In this document: positions 33,632 through 42,234 of the stretch, in pieces
How positions within the stretch are numbered: position 1 is the first letter of the stretch
Layout: each line of letters opens with the position of its first letter
Translations under genes and position numbers: made by a program
Source: an uncultured Oscillospiraceae bacterium
Lineage (GTDB): Bacteria > Bacillota > Clostridia > Oscillospirales > Oscillospiraceae
DNA length: 64,000 nt
Reading direction: 5' to 3'
Assembly: GCA_944386055.1 (NCBI GenBank)
Contig: CALWZP010000013.1
Span: forward strand, 1-64,000
The notes under the pieces: generated by a model
Told to the model about the DNA's origin: nothing
Seen by the model: the letters and a program-made list of their open reading frames with translations, nothing else
Database searches by the model: none

Positions 33632-35065
33632 GTGGAAAAATTTTTTCACTCCGTCTATCTGGACGACAGTCTTTGCCGAGGCTGCATCAACTGCATCAAG
33701 CGCTGTCCCACCCGGGCCATCCGGGTGCGCAACGGCAAGGCGAGGATCATCAACGAATTCTGTATCGACTGCGGCGAGTGTGTACGCACCTGCAGCTATC
33801 ACGCCAAAAAGCTGCACCGGGATACGCTGGACATCCTGAACCAGTTTGACTATACCGTGGCGCTGCCCGCCCCCTCCCTCTATCTGCAGTACAACAACCT
33901 CACTGATGTGAACATCGTGCTCACCGCCCTGCTGCAGCTGGGCTTTGACGATGTATACGAGGTGGCCGCCGCCGCCGAGCTGGTCTCCGCCGCCACCCGT
34001 ACCTATGTCCGGGAGCATCAGGACGCCTGGCCCCTCATCAGCACCGCATGTCCCTGTGTGGTGCGGCTGATCCGGGTGCGCTTTCCCAGTCTGGTGGAGC
34101 ATCTGCTCCCCCTGAAGCCCCCGGTGGAGGTGGCCGCCGAACTGGCTCGCCGCCGTGCGATTGAGCGCACCGGCCTCCCTGCCGACCGCATCGGGATAAT
34201 TTTCCTGTCCCCATGTCCCGCCAAGGTCACCTATGCCAAGGAGCCCCTGGGCATTCAAAAAAGCCAGCTGGACGGAGTGCTGGCCATCCAGGATATCTAC
34301 CCCCTTCTGCTGGGTCGGATGAAGCAAGTCCGGGACAATCCCCGTGCGCTGTCTGCTGCCGGCCGCGTAGGGGTGGGCTGGGGAATCTCCGGCGGCGAAT
34401 CCAACGGGATGGGGTCTGACCGCTATCTGGCCGCCGACGGCATTGAAAATGTCATCCGGGTGCTGGAGGAGCTGGAGGACGACCGTCTCACCGGCCTGCA
34501 GTTCATCGAGCTGGATGCCTGCGACGGCGGCTGTGTGGGCGGCGTGCTCAATGTGGAGAACCCCTTTGTGGCCCGGGCCAAGCTGCAGCAGCTTAACCAG
34601 CGCCTGTCCGCCCGTCCCGCCCCTCCCCCGCCAGAGGCTCCGGCTTCTATCGCCTGGGATGCCCCTGTAAAATACGAGCCTGTGTTCCGCTTGGGCTCCA
34701 GTGTCGCAGAGGGAATCTCCATGGCCCGGCGGGTAGAGGCGCTGACGGAGGAGTTTCCGGGGCTGGACTGCGGCTGCTGCGGCGCCCCCTCCTGCCATGC
34801 GCTGGCGGAAGACATCGTCCGGGGACAGGCCTCCAAAAGCTATTGTATCCACATTCTTCGGGACCATATCCACACTCTGTCCAACACCTGCGCCGGCCTG
34901 GTGGCGGAGGCGGCGGCTCAGGGCGGGGAGTATTCCCAGGAGCGGCTTCAGGAATTGGCCGGACAGCTGGATCAGCTGGATACTGAGATCACCATGATGG
35001 ATGTGGGGCACCGCCCCGCCGTCCCCCCAGAGGGGACCGATGAGGAAGGAGGAACTGTTGGATGA
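33632..35065 (+). CDS. [FeFe]-hydrogenase-like putative H2/redox sensor protein
   Basis: 477 aa. N-terminal 2x[4Fe-4S] ferredoxin domain (CRGCINCIKRCPTRAI; CIDCGECVRTC), then an H-cluster-type domain (about 75-330), then a C-terminal Fe-S domain (CGCCGAPSCHALAEDI). The hydrogenase motifs are modified: L1 is STACPC (the proton-relay Cys of TSCCP is Ala, the cluster-ligand Cys kept), L2 SPCPAK keeps its Cys, and L3 DACDGGC keeps both Cys. So the [4Fe-4S]H ligands are present while the usual catalytic relay is missing, as in sensory (group C-like) proteins. It probably senses H2 or redox and signals via neighbouring HATPase/DRTGG proteins (inference). Confidence 0.85.
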   Translation: MEKFFHSVYLDDSLCRGCINCIKRCPTRAIRVRNGKARIINEFCIDCGECVRTCSYHAKKLHRDTLDILNQFDYTVALPAPSLYLQYNNLTDVNIVLTALLQLGFDDVYEVAAAAELVSAATRTYVREHQDAWPLISTACPCVVRLIRVRFPSLVEHLLPLKPPVEVAAELARRRAIERTGLPADRIGIIFLSPCPAKVTYAKEPLGIQKSQLDGVLAIQDIYPLLLGRMKQVRDNPRALSAAGRVGVGWGISGGESNGMGSDRYLAADGIENVIRVLEELEDDRLTGLQFIELDACDGGCVGGVLNVENPFVARAKLQQLNQRLSARPAPPPPEAPASIAWDAPVKYEPVFRLGSSVAEGISMARRVEALTEEFPGLDCGCCGAPSCHALAEDIVRGQASKSYCIHILRDHIHTLSNTCAGLVAEAAAQGGEYSQERLQELAGQLDQLDTEITMMDVGHRPAVPPEGTDEEGGTVG

Positions 35066-35397
35066 CTCTGCGTGAATTGGTGGACAGCGGTCTGTTTCAG
35101 GTGGTCAACCGCGGGGAGGAGCTGGACCGAACGGTGGACCGCGTCTTCTGCTGCGACCTGCTCAGCGTGGCCATGTGCAATGCCCCGGCGGGGTGCGCCT
35201 GGGTCACCGTGATGGGCAACATCAACACCCTGGCGGTGGTGGCCCTCACCGATGCGGCCTGTGTCATTTTGGCGGGCGGCGTACAGCTGGATCCCCCCGC
35301 CGCTCAGCGGGCCGTCCAGCAGGGCATCACCGTCCTGGCCACCGACCAGCCGGTTTTTGAGGCGGCGCTGGCCGTCCATCAGCGGCTGCATGGTTGA
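35062..35397 (+). CDS. DRTGG-like domain protein, copy B
   Basis: 111 aa paralogue-like partner of the 32831 gene: DRVFCCDLLSVAMCNAPAG, WVTVMGNINTLAVVALTDAACVILAGG, AVQQGITVLATDQPVFEAALA. The start overlaps the sensor gene stop as ATGA and the end overlaps the PHP gene by 8 bases, so the products are made together. Role unknown. Confidence 0.85.
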   Translation: MTLRELVDSGLFQVVNRGEELDRTVDRVFCCDLLSVAMCNAPAGCAWVTVMGNINTLAVVALTDAACVILAGGVQLDPPAAQRAVQQGITVLATDQPVFEAALAVHQRLHG

Positions 35398-36112
35398 CCT
35401 GACCTACGACCTGCATCTCCACTCCTGTCTGTCCCCCTGCGGGGACATGGAGATGACCCCCGCCAACATCGCGGGCATGGCCTTTGTCAACGGGCTGGAG
35501 GTGGTGGCCCTCACCGACCACAACACCGCCCGCAACTGCCCCGCCTTTCTCAAATGGACGGAGCACTATGGCCTGGTGGGCATCCCGGGAATGGAACTGT
35601 GCACGGCGGAGGAGGTACATGTCCTGTGTCTCTTCCCCACTCTGGAGGATGCGCTGAATTTCGACCGCTATGTCTATCAGCGGCTGCTGCCGGTGGACAA
35701 CCGGCCGGAGCTATTTGGAGAGCAGGTCCTCATGGACGGAGAGGACCTGCCCGTGGGGACCGAGCCCCGCCTGCTCATCAGCGCCACCTCCATTTCCTTT
35801 GACCAGGTGTATGATCTGGCGGAGCAGTATCACGGGCTGATGATCCCCGCCCACCTGGACAAGAGCACCACCAGTCTGCTGTCCAACCTGGGCTTCATCC
35901 CCCCGGACAGCCGGTTCACCTGCGCCGAGGTACGGGACCTGTCCAAGCTGCACCGCCTGCGGGCGGAAAACCCCTATCTGGAGGGATGCCGCATCGTCAG
36001 CAGCTCAGACGCACATCAGCTGGACGCCATCCGGGGGCCCGGCGGTCCCACTCTTTTGGCGGAGAGCCGGTCCGTACCGGACATTCTGTCCGCCCTGGCC
36101 TCCCCCCCGTGA
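35390..36112 (+). CDS. PHP-domain phosphoesterase-like protein
   Basis: 240 aa. Metal-binding PHP motifs: DLHLHSCLSPCGD (HxH), ALTDHNT (DH), GMELC, IPAHLDK, SSDAHQ. A predicted metal-dependent phosphoesterase (TrpH-like). Last gene of the sensory operon; it could hydrolyse a nucleotide signal bound by the DRTGG proteins (inference). Confidence 0.9.
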   Translation: MVDLTYDLHLHSCLSPCGDMEMTPANIAGMAFVNGLEVVALTDHNTARNCPAFLKWTEHYGLVGIPGMELCTAEEVHVLCLFPTLEDALNFDRYVYQRLLPVDNRPELFGEQVLMDGEDLPVGTEPRLLISATSISFDQVYDLAEQYHGLMIPAHLDKSTTSLLSNLGFIPPDSRFTCAEVRDLSKLHRLRAENPYLEGCRIVSSSDAHQLDAIRGPGGPTLLAESRSVPDILSALASPP

Positions 36113-36202
36113 AGCCGGCGTACTGAAGTCCCTCAAGCCCCCCCGCGGGGCAAAATGTGCTTTCCCCTGGACATCTGCCCGAATAACCCGAATAAACGGA
36201 AG

Positions 36203-36234
36203 GGAGGAGACCCCTGTGGGTCTCCTCCTCTTTT
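36203..36234 (+). terminator. Terminator after the sensory operon
   Basis: Stem GGAGGAGACCC / GGGTCTCCTCC around CTGT, then TCTTTT. It also lies downstream of the convergent Lrp-type gene. Confidence 0.88.
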
Positions 36235-36246
36235 AAACGCTTTTTG

Positions 36247-36705
36247 TCACAGCCGCAGCCCCTTGATATCCTTCACCCGGGAGAGGATGGTGGAACAGCT
36301 GCACCGGGTCACCCCCGGCAGCGGGTCGATGACCTCCGTAATCAGCGCCTCCATCTCCCGGGCGCTGGCGGCCACCGCATGGACATGGAGACGGCTGTCC
36401 CCTGTCACCCGGTAAATCTGGGTCACTGTGTCGTCGGCTTTCAGCACCTCCACCACATGGGCCAGGGCGGAGGGCTCGGTCTCGATCTCAAAATAGCAGG
36501 AGACGGCGCCGCTGAGCTTCTGGGGATTGATGACCGTGGTGTATTCCTCAATGACGCCCCGCTGCTCCAGCGCCTGGATACGCAGCTTTACCGCAACCCG
36601 GGACACCCCCACCTTGGCCCCAATCTCCGAATAGGACATCCGGGCGTTCTCGATCAGCAGCTGGACGATCTTCTGGTCCAACTCATCCAATCCCTGGAGA
36701 AACAT
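36247..36705 (-). CDS. Lrp/AsnC-family transcriptional regulator
   Basis: 152 aa. N-terminal winged HTH (LDELDQKIVQLLIENARMSYSEIGAKVGVSRVAVKLRI in outline) followed by an RAM/ligand-binding domain (VSCYFEIETEPSALAHVVEVL; DSRLHVHAVA). It senses an amino acid or similar ligand. ATG 36705 lies 8 bases after GGGAGG. It is divergent from the MATE exporter gene, a possible target. Confidence 0.93.
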   Translation of the reverse strand: MFLQGLDELDQKIVQLLIENARMSYSEIGAKVGVSRVAVKLRIQALEQRGVIEEYTTVINPQKLSGAVSCYFEIETEPSALAHVVEVLKADDTVTQIYRVTGDSRLHVHAVAASAREMEALITEVIDPLPGVTRCSCSTILSRVKDIKGLRL

Positions 36706-36728
36706 GGTTCCCACCTCCCGTGTATTTT

Positions 36729-36757
36729 ATTATATCTGTTCCGCGAAGAAAATACAA
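36729..36757 (-). promoter_or_regulatory. Promoter of the Lrp-type gene
   Basis: Minus strand TTGTAT (36752-36757), 17-base spacer, TATAAT (36729-36734). Confidence 0.75.
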
Positions 36758-36765
36758 GCAGAGAA

Positions 36766-36831
36766 TTGACAATCAGCTCTTCTTTGCGTTATGATTCTTT
36801 CGAAATGTAATTTCTATTTTTCTTTTCGAAA
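36766..36831 (+). promoter_or_regulatory. MATE promoter with two TTTCGAAA sites
   Basis: TTGACA (36766-36771), 18-base spacer, TATGAT (36790-36795). Two TTTCGAAA palindromes at 36798-36805 and 36824-36831, 26 bases apart, lie between the -10 and the start codon and could bind a repressor. Confidence 0.65.
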
Positions 36832-36845
36832 GGACCGTGGTTCTC

Positions 36846-38192
36846 ATGCGGGGGGATCTCACTCAGGGTCCCATCTTGAAAACCCTGCTGCTGTTTGCTC
36901 TGCCCATGATCGCGGGCAATCTGCTCCAGCAGTGCTATAACATCGCGGATACCCTTATCGTGGGCCGCTTTCTGGGGACCGCGCCCCTGGCGGCGGTGGG
37001 GTCCTCTTTCACCGTGATGACCTTCCTCACCTCCGTCCTTCTGGGCCTGTGCATGGGCAGTGGGGCATTGTTCTCCATCCGCTTTGGCCAGCGTGACTGG
37101 GATGGGCTGCGGGAGGGTATCTTCACCGCCTTCCTCCTCATCGCCCTGATCACCCTGGCGCTCACGGCTCTGGTGTCCGCAGGGCTGGAGGAAATTCTTG
37201 TGTTTCTCCAGGTGCCGGAGGAGGTACAGCCCTTTATGGGGAGCTATCTGGCGGTGATCTTCACCGGACTTCCCGCCACCTTTCTGTACAACTACTTTGC
37301 CTGTCTGCTGCGGTCGGTGGGCAATTCTGTGGTCCCCCTGTTGTTTCTGGCCGGCTCCTCGGTGGTAAATATTCTTCTGGATCTGTGGTTTATCCTGGGG
37401 CTGGACCGGGGGGTGGCCGGGGCCGCGGAGGCCACAGTGATCTCCCAGTATCTCTCCGGGCTTGGGCTGGCGGCGTATGGCTGGGGCCGCTTTCCCCAGC
37501 TTCGGCCCCAGGCCCGGCATCGGCGGATCCGCCGGACTGTGGTGGGACAGATCGCCTCTTTCTCCCTGCTCACCTGCATACAGCAGTCGGTGATGAACTT
37601 CGGCATCCTGTTGGTGCAGGGACTGGTAAACAGCTTCGGCGCCGGGGTAATGGCCGCCTTTGCCGCCGGCGTGAAGATCGACGCCTTCGCCTATATGCCG
37701 GTGCAGGACTTCGGCAACGCCTTCTCCACCTTTATCGCACAGAATCACGGTGCGGGAAAAGGAGCTCGCATTCGGCGGGGGCTGCGGGACGCGGCCTGCG
37801 CTGCCGTGCTCTTCAGCCTAGCGGTCTCCGCCGCAGTGTGGTGTCTGGCCCGGCCGCTGATGGGGTTGTTCGTGGAGTCAGAGGAGACTGCCGTGGTGAA
37901 CATCGGGGTGGAATATCTGCGCATCGAGGGGGCTTTCTACTGCGGCATCGGGGTACTGTTCCTGCTGTACGGCCTGTTCCGCGCACTGGGGCGTCCGGGG
38001 ATCTCGGTGGTGCTCACCGTCATCTCCCTGGGCACCCGTGTGGTGCTGGCCTATGTCCTGTCCGCTCTTCCCGCTTTCGGCGTAACGGGGATCTGGTGGG
38101 CGGTGCCCATCGGGTGGCTTCTGGCGGATGCCGCCGGACTGTTTCTTCTGCGGCGGCTGCTCCCCCGCCTCATTCCCTCAGGGCGCGGCTGA
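36846..38192 (+). CDS. MATE-family efflux transporter
   Basis: 448 aa, about 12 membrane segments in two halves (ILKTLLLFALPMIAGNLLQQ at the start; second half from VVGQIASFSLLTC). NIADTLIVGRFLG and AVGSS are typical MATE family sequences. Na+/H+-coupled export of cationic drugs or metabolites. ATG 36846; an upstream GTG at 36837 is too close to AAGGA. Divergent from the Lrp-type regulator. Confidence 0.94.
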   Translation: MRGDLTQGPILKTLLLFALPMIAGNLLQQCYNIADTLIVGRFLGTAPLAAVGSSFTVMTFLTSVLLGLCMGSGALFSIRFGQRDWDGLREGIFTAFLLIALITLALTALVSAGLEEILVFLQVPEEVQPFMGSYLAVIFTGLPATFLYNYFACLLRSVGNSVVPLLFLAGSSVVNILLDLWFILGLDRGVAGAAEATVISQYLSGLGLAAYGWGRFPQLRPQARHRRIRRTVVGQIASFSLLTCIQQSVMNFGILLVQGLVNSFGAGVMAAFAAGVKIDAFAYMPVQDFGNAFSTFIAQNHGAGKGARIRRGLRDAACAAVLFSLAVSAAVWCLARPLMGLFVESEETAVVNIGVEYLRIEGAFYCGIGVLFLLYGLFRALGRPGISVVLTVISLGTRVVLAYVLSALPAFGVTGIWWAVPIGWLLADAAGLFLLRRLLPRLIPSGRG

Positions 38193-38223
38193 GCCGCCGG
38201 TCTCCCCCATGCTCTGCACAGCG

Positions 38224-38258
38224 GAGGAGGGCCGCCCCCGGATGGGGCGGCCCTCCTC
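38224..38258. terminator. Terminator between MATE and hydA
   Basis: 15-bp stem GAGGAGGGCCGCCCC / complement around CGGAT; both convergent genes end here. The T-run on plus is interrupted (TCTCTCTGTCT). Confidence 0.75.
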
Positions 38259-38271
38259 TCTCTGTCTGATC

Positions 38272-40023
38272 TCAGAACTTGGGATTGACGGTCCGGGCCA
38301 CATAGCTGGTGTGCAGCAGGTGGTGAGCCTTTTCAGAGCCCGGCTTACCCAGATAGCTGGCGTACAGCTCCTGAATGTCGGGGTTCTCGTGGGACTTGCG
38401 GATGGGATTGCTGGCATCCAGATCGTACAGCACCTTGGCCCGCTCGGCCCGGATGTCCACAAAGTTGCGGATCCCATAGGGTACCTGGGGCTGACCGCCG
38501 CCGTTGACGCAGCCGCCGGGGCACCCCATGATCTCGATGAAGGTATAGTCCGCCTCGCCGCTCTTCACCTTGTCCAGCAGGGCGCTGGCGTTGGCCAGGC
38601 CGGAGGCCACCGCCACCTTGACGGTGAGTCCGCCCACGGTATAGCTGGCCTCCTTCACACCCTGGACGCCCCGGACCTCGGTGAAGTCCAGCTTGCCCAG
38701 GGTCTCGCCGGTGATGGTCTCCACAGCGGTGCGCAGCGCCGCCTCCATCACGCCGCCGGTGGCGCCGAAGATCACCGCCGCGCCGGTGCCGGAGCCCAGA
38801 GGATGGTCGAAGGGCTCGTCGGGCAGGTCCAGGAAGCGGATGCCCGCCTTCTGAATCATCCGGCCCAGCTCCCGGGTGGTGATGGCGATGTCCACATCGG
38901 GCATGCCGTTGGCCGCCTCGTCAGGCCGGCCGATCTCGAACTTCTTGGCCGTGCAGGGCATCACGGACACCATGACGATCTTCTCCGGGTCCACCCCCAT
39001 CTTCTCCGCCCAATAGCTCTTGGCGATGGCGCCGAACATCTGCTGGGGAGACTTGCAGGTGGACAGGTGGGGGATCATCTCGGGGTAGTAGTGTTCACAG
39101 TACTTGATCCAGCCGGGGGAGCAGGAGGTGATCATGGGCAGCACGCCGCCGTTCTGGACGCGCTCCACCAGCTCGTTGGCCTCCTCCATGATGGTCAGGT
39201 CCGCGGCAAAGTTGGTGTCGAACACCTTGTCAAAGCCCAGCTGCCGCAGGGCGGCGGCCATCTTGCCCTGGACATCGGTGCCGATGGGCAGGCCGAAGCA
39301 CTCGCCCAGGGCGGCGCGGACGGCGGGGGCGGTCTGCACCAGCACCACCTTCTCCGGATCGTTCAGCGCGGCGAAGACCTCCTCGGTGAAGTCCTTCTCC
39401 CGCAGGGCACCGGTGGGACAGACCGCGATGCACTGGCCGCAGGACACACAGCTGGTCTCCCCCAGCCCCATCTCAAAGGCGGAGCCGATGTGGGTGGCAA
39501 AGCCCCGGGCGTTGGCGCCGATGACCCCGATACCCTGGGTCTCCTTGCACACCGCCACACAGCGGCGGCACAGGATGCACTTGCTGTTGTCCCGGATCAT
39601 GTGCACGGCGGATTCATCCACCTCAGAGGGCGTCATCTCCCCGTCATACAGGTGCGCGTCGTCCACCCCGTACTGACGGCACAGCTCCATCAGCTCGCAA
39701 TTGCCGCTGCGCACGCAGGCCAGGCAGTCCTTTTTGTGGTTGGACAGCATCAGCTGCAGGGTCTTTTTCCGGGCCTGGAGCACCTTGGGGGTGTTGGTCC
39801 ACACCTCCATCCCCTCGTTGATGGGATAGACGCAGGCGGCCACCAGGCTCTTGGCCCCCTTGACCTCCACCACACAGATGCGGCAGGCGCCGATCTCGTT
39901 GATGCCCTTCATATAGCACAGGCTGGGGATATCGATGTTGGCCAGACGGGCCGCCTCCAGAATGGTGGAACCGGAGGGAGCGCTCACTTCCCGGCCGTTG
40001 ATCTTGATGTTGAGCAGTTCCAT
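38272..40023 (-). CDS. hydA: [FeFe]-hydrogenase catalytic subunit (HndD/HydA type)
   Basis: 583 aa. N-terminal [2Fe-2S] (CYMKGINEIGACRIC), His/Cys [4Fe-4S] (HKKDCLACVRSGNC), 2x[4Fe-4S] (CILCRRCVAVC; CVSCGQCIAVCP), then the H-cluster domain: L1 TSCSPGW, L2 MPCTAKKFE, L3 MGCPGGCVNGGGQP, and a short C-terminal SSU-like tail (LHTSYV). L1 has Ser where CpI has the second Cys; I recall the same TSCSP in HndD-type enzymes, so it is probably the family form. With hydB, hydC and the [2Fe-2S] subunit it forms an NAD(P)-linked, perhaps electron-bifurcating, hydrogenase. Confidence 0.95.
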   Translation of the reverse strand: MELLNIKINGREVSAPSGSTILEAARLANIDIPSLCYMKGINEIGACRICVVEVKGAKSLVAACVYPINEGMEVWTNTPKVLQARKKTLQLMLSNHKKDCLACVRSGNCELMELCRQYGVDDAHLYDGEMTPSEVDESAVHMIRDNSKCILCRRCVAVCKETQGIGVIGANARGFATHIGSAFEMGLGETSCVSCGQCIAVCPTGALREKDFTEEVFAALNDPEKVVLVQTAPAVRAALGECFGLPIGTDVQGKMAAALRQLGFDKVFDTNFAADLTIMEEANELVERVQNGGVLPMITSCSPGWIKYCEHYYPEMIPHLSTCKSPQQMFGAIAKSYWAEKMGVDPEKIVMVSVMPCTAKKFEIGRPDEAANGMPDVDIAITTRELGRMIQKAGIRFLDLPDEPFDHPLGSGTGAAVIFGATGGVMEAALRTAVETITGETLGKLDFTEVRGVQGVKEASYTVGGLTVKVAVASGLANASALLDKVKSGEADYTFIEIMGCPGGCVNGGGQPQVPYGIRNFVDIRAERAKVLYDLDASNPIRKSHENPDIQELYASYLGKPGSEKAHHLLHTSYVARTVNPKF

Positions 40024-40040
40024 ATCGAAGCCTCCCTCCC

Positions 40041-41831
40041 TTATTTCTTGCTGATGGCGCCGAATTTACAGGCGTCCATACAGGCGCCGCACTTGACGCA
40101 CTTGCTCTGGTCGATGACATGGGCCTTCTTCACCGCACCGGTGATGGCCCCGGCAGGACATGCCCGGACACAGACGGTGCAGCCCCGGCACTTGTCGGGA
40201 TCGATGGTATAGGACAGCAGCGCCTTGCACACCCCGGCGGGACAGCGCTTCTCCACAATGTGGGCCACATACTCGTGGCGGAAATACCGCAGGGTGGACA
40301 GCACGGGGTTGGGGGCGGTCTGTCCCAGGCCGCACAGGGAGTTCTCCTTGATGTGATAGCACAGCTTCTCCAGCTTATCCAGGTCCTCCAAGGTGCCCTT
40401 TCCCTCTGTGATCTTCTCCAAAATCTCCATCATCCGGCGGGTGCCGATGCGGCAGGGGGTGCACTTGCCGCAGGACTCGTCCACGGTGAACTCCAGGAAG
40501 AACTTGGCGATGTCCACCATGCAGTTGTCCTCGTCCATGATGATCATGCCGCCGGAGCCCATCATGGAGCCGATGGCGATGAGGTTGTCATAGTCGATGG
40601 GCACATCCAGGTGCTCGGCGGGGATGCAGCCGCCGGAGGGGCCGCCGGTCTGAGCGGCCTTGAACTTTTTCCCGTTGGGGATGCCGCCGCCGATCTCCTC
40701 CACGATGGTGCGCAGGGTGGTCCCCATGGGGATCTCCACCAGACCGGTGTTGTTGATCTTGCCGCCCAGGGCAAAGACCTTGGTGCCCTTGGACTTCTCG
40801 GTGCCCATGGAGGCGAACCACTCCGGGCCGTTGAGGATGATCTGGGGGATGTTGGCCCAGGTCTCCACATTGTTCAGGATGGTGGGCTTGCCGAACAGGC
40901 CCTTCACCGCAGGGAAGGGCGGGCGGGGACGGGGCTCGCCCCGCTTGCCCTCGATGGAGGTCATCAGGGCGGTCTCCTCGCCGCAGACGAAGGCTCCGGC
41001 GCCCAGGCGGATGTCGATGTCAAAGTCAAATCCGCTCTCAAAGATGTTCTTGCCCAGCAGACCGTACTCCCGGGCCTGGTCAATGGCGATCTTCAGGCGC
41101 TGCACCGCGATGGGGTACTCCGCCCGGACATAGATGTAGCCCTGGTTGGCTCCGATGGCATAGCCGGCGATGGCCATGGCCTCCAGCACCACATGGGGGT
41201 CACCCTCCAGCACCGAGCGGTCCATGAACGCGCCGGGGTCGCCCTCGTCGGCGTTGCAGCAGACATATTTCTCCACCTGCCCCCGGTTGGCGCAGGCAAA
41301 CTTCCACTTCAGTCCGGTGGGGAAACCGGCGCCGCCCCGGCCCCGCAGGCCGGAGTCCAGGATGGTCTGAATGACCTCGTCGGGGGTCATGGTGGTCAGC
41401 ACCTTGCCCAGGGCCTGATAGCCGTCCCGGGCGATGTACTCGTCGATCTTCTCCGGATCGATGACGCCGCAATTGCGCAGCGCCACGCGTTTTTGCTTGC
41501 TGTAAAAAGCGGTGTCGTTGAGGCTCTTCACCCCCTCGGCGGTGACCGACTCGTCATAGATCAGCCGGCTCACCGGACGGCCCTTCAGCAGATGCTCCTG
41601 GACGATCTCGGCGGCATCCTCCGGCTTTACCATGACATACAGGATGTCGTCAGGATAGACGATCATCACCGGCCCCAGCTCGCACAGGCCGTGACATCCC
41701 GTCTTGACCACACAGACCTCCTGGTCCAGCCCGGCCTTCTTCACTTCGCTTTCCAGGGCGGCGATCACCTGCTCGCATCCCCCGGCGGTACATCCCGTGC
41801 CGCCGCATACCAGTACATGTGTGCGATACAT
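40041..41831 (-). CDS. hydB: NuoF-like NADH-binding hydrogenase subunit (HndC/HydB type)
   Basis: 596 aa. N-terminal thioredoxin-like [2Fe-2S] domain (CGGTGCTAGGC; KTGCHGLCELG), FMN/NADH domain (GRGGAGFPTGLKWKFA, CNADEGDPGAFMDR), SLBB, a [4Fe-4S] site (ESCGKCTPCRIG then SLCGLGQTAPNP) and a C-terminal 2x[4Fe-4S] ferredoxin (CRGCTVCVRACP; CVKCGACMDACK). It transfers electrons between NAD(H) and the hydrogenase chain. GGGAGG precedes the ATG; hydA follows after 17 bases. Confidence 0.96.
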   Translation of the reverse strand: MYRTHVLVCGGTGCTAGGCEQVIAALESEVKKAGLDQEVCVVKTGCHGLCELGPVMIVYPDDILYVMVKPEDAAEIVQEHLLKGRPVSRLIYDESVTAEGVKSLNDTAFYSKQKRVALRNCGVIDPEKIDEYIARDGYQALGKVLTTMTPDEVIQTILDSGLRGRGGAGFPTGLKWKFACANRGQVEKYVCCNADEGDPGAFMDRSVLEGDPHVVLEAMAIAGYAIGANQGYIYVRAEYPIAVQRLKIAIDQAREYGLLGKNIFESGFDFDIDIRLGAGAFVCGEETALMTSIEGKRGEPRPRPPFPAVKGLFGKPTILNNVETWANIPQIILNGPEWFASMGTEKSKGTKVFALGGKINNTGLVEIPMGTTLRTIVEEIGGGIPNGKKFKAAQTGGPSGGCIPAEHLDVPIDYDNLIAIGSMMGSGGMIIMDEDNCMVDIAKFFLEFTVDESCGKCTPCRIGTRRMMEILEKITEGKGTLEDLDKLEKLCYHIKENSLCGLGQTAPNPVLSTLRYFRHEYVAHIVEKRCPAGVCKALLSYTIDPDKCRGCTVCVRACPAGAITGAVKKAHVIDQSKCVKCGACMDACKFGAISKK

Positions 41832-41846
41832 TCTCCATCCTCCCTC

Positions 41847-42218
41847 TTACAGATCTACATTCTGCAGGGTGTACTTGCTGACGATCAGCCCCCGCTCCAG
41901 ATGCTGCTCCACCACTTCCTTCGCCTTCTCCGGGGTCATCTTGATATAGGTGACCTTCTCCTTCCCGGGGGCATAAATCTCCACAATGGGCTCGTACTGG
42001 CACAGGCCGATGCAGCCGGTCTGAGTGACCGCCACATTCTTCAGGCCCTTCTCCTGAACCAGCTGGGCCAGGGTGTTCAGTACCGGGCGGGCGCCGCTGG
42101 CGATGCCGCAGGTGGCCATGCCAACTACCACGCGGGTCTGGTTGGAGTCGGCGCTGCGCATCCCAACCTGTCCCTGCATCCGCTCACGGATGGCTTTCAA
42201 TTCTTCCAGAGATTTCAT
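41847..42218 (-). CDS. Thioredoxin-like [2Fe-2S] hydrogenase subunit (HndB type)
   Basis: 123 aa. [2Fe-2S] thioredoxin-fold cysteines: VGMATCGIASGA near the N-terminus and VTQTGCIGLCQYEP. Small HndB-like electron-transfer subunit encoded between the HATPase and hydB genes. ATG 42218 has AGGAGG 11 bases upstream. Confidence 0.9.
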   Translation of the reverse strand: MKSLEELKAIRERMQGQVGMRSADSNQTRVVVGMATCGIASGARPVLNTLAQLVQEKGLKNVAVTQTGCIGLCQYEPIVEIYAPGKEKVTYIKMTPEKAKEVVEQHLERGLIVSKYTLQNVDL

Positions 42219-42234
42219 ACTGCTCTTATCCTCC

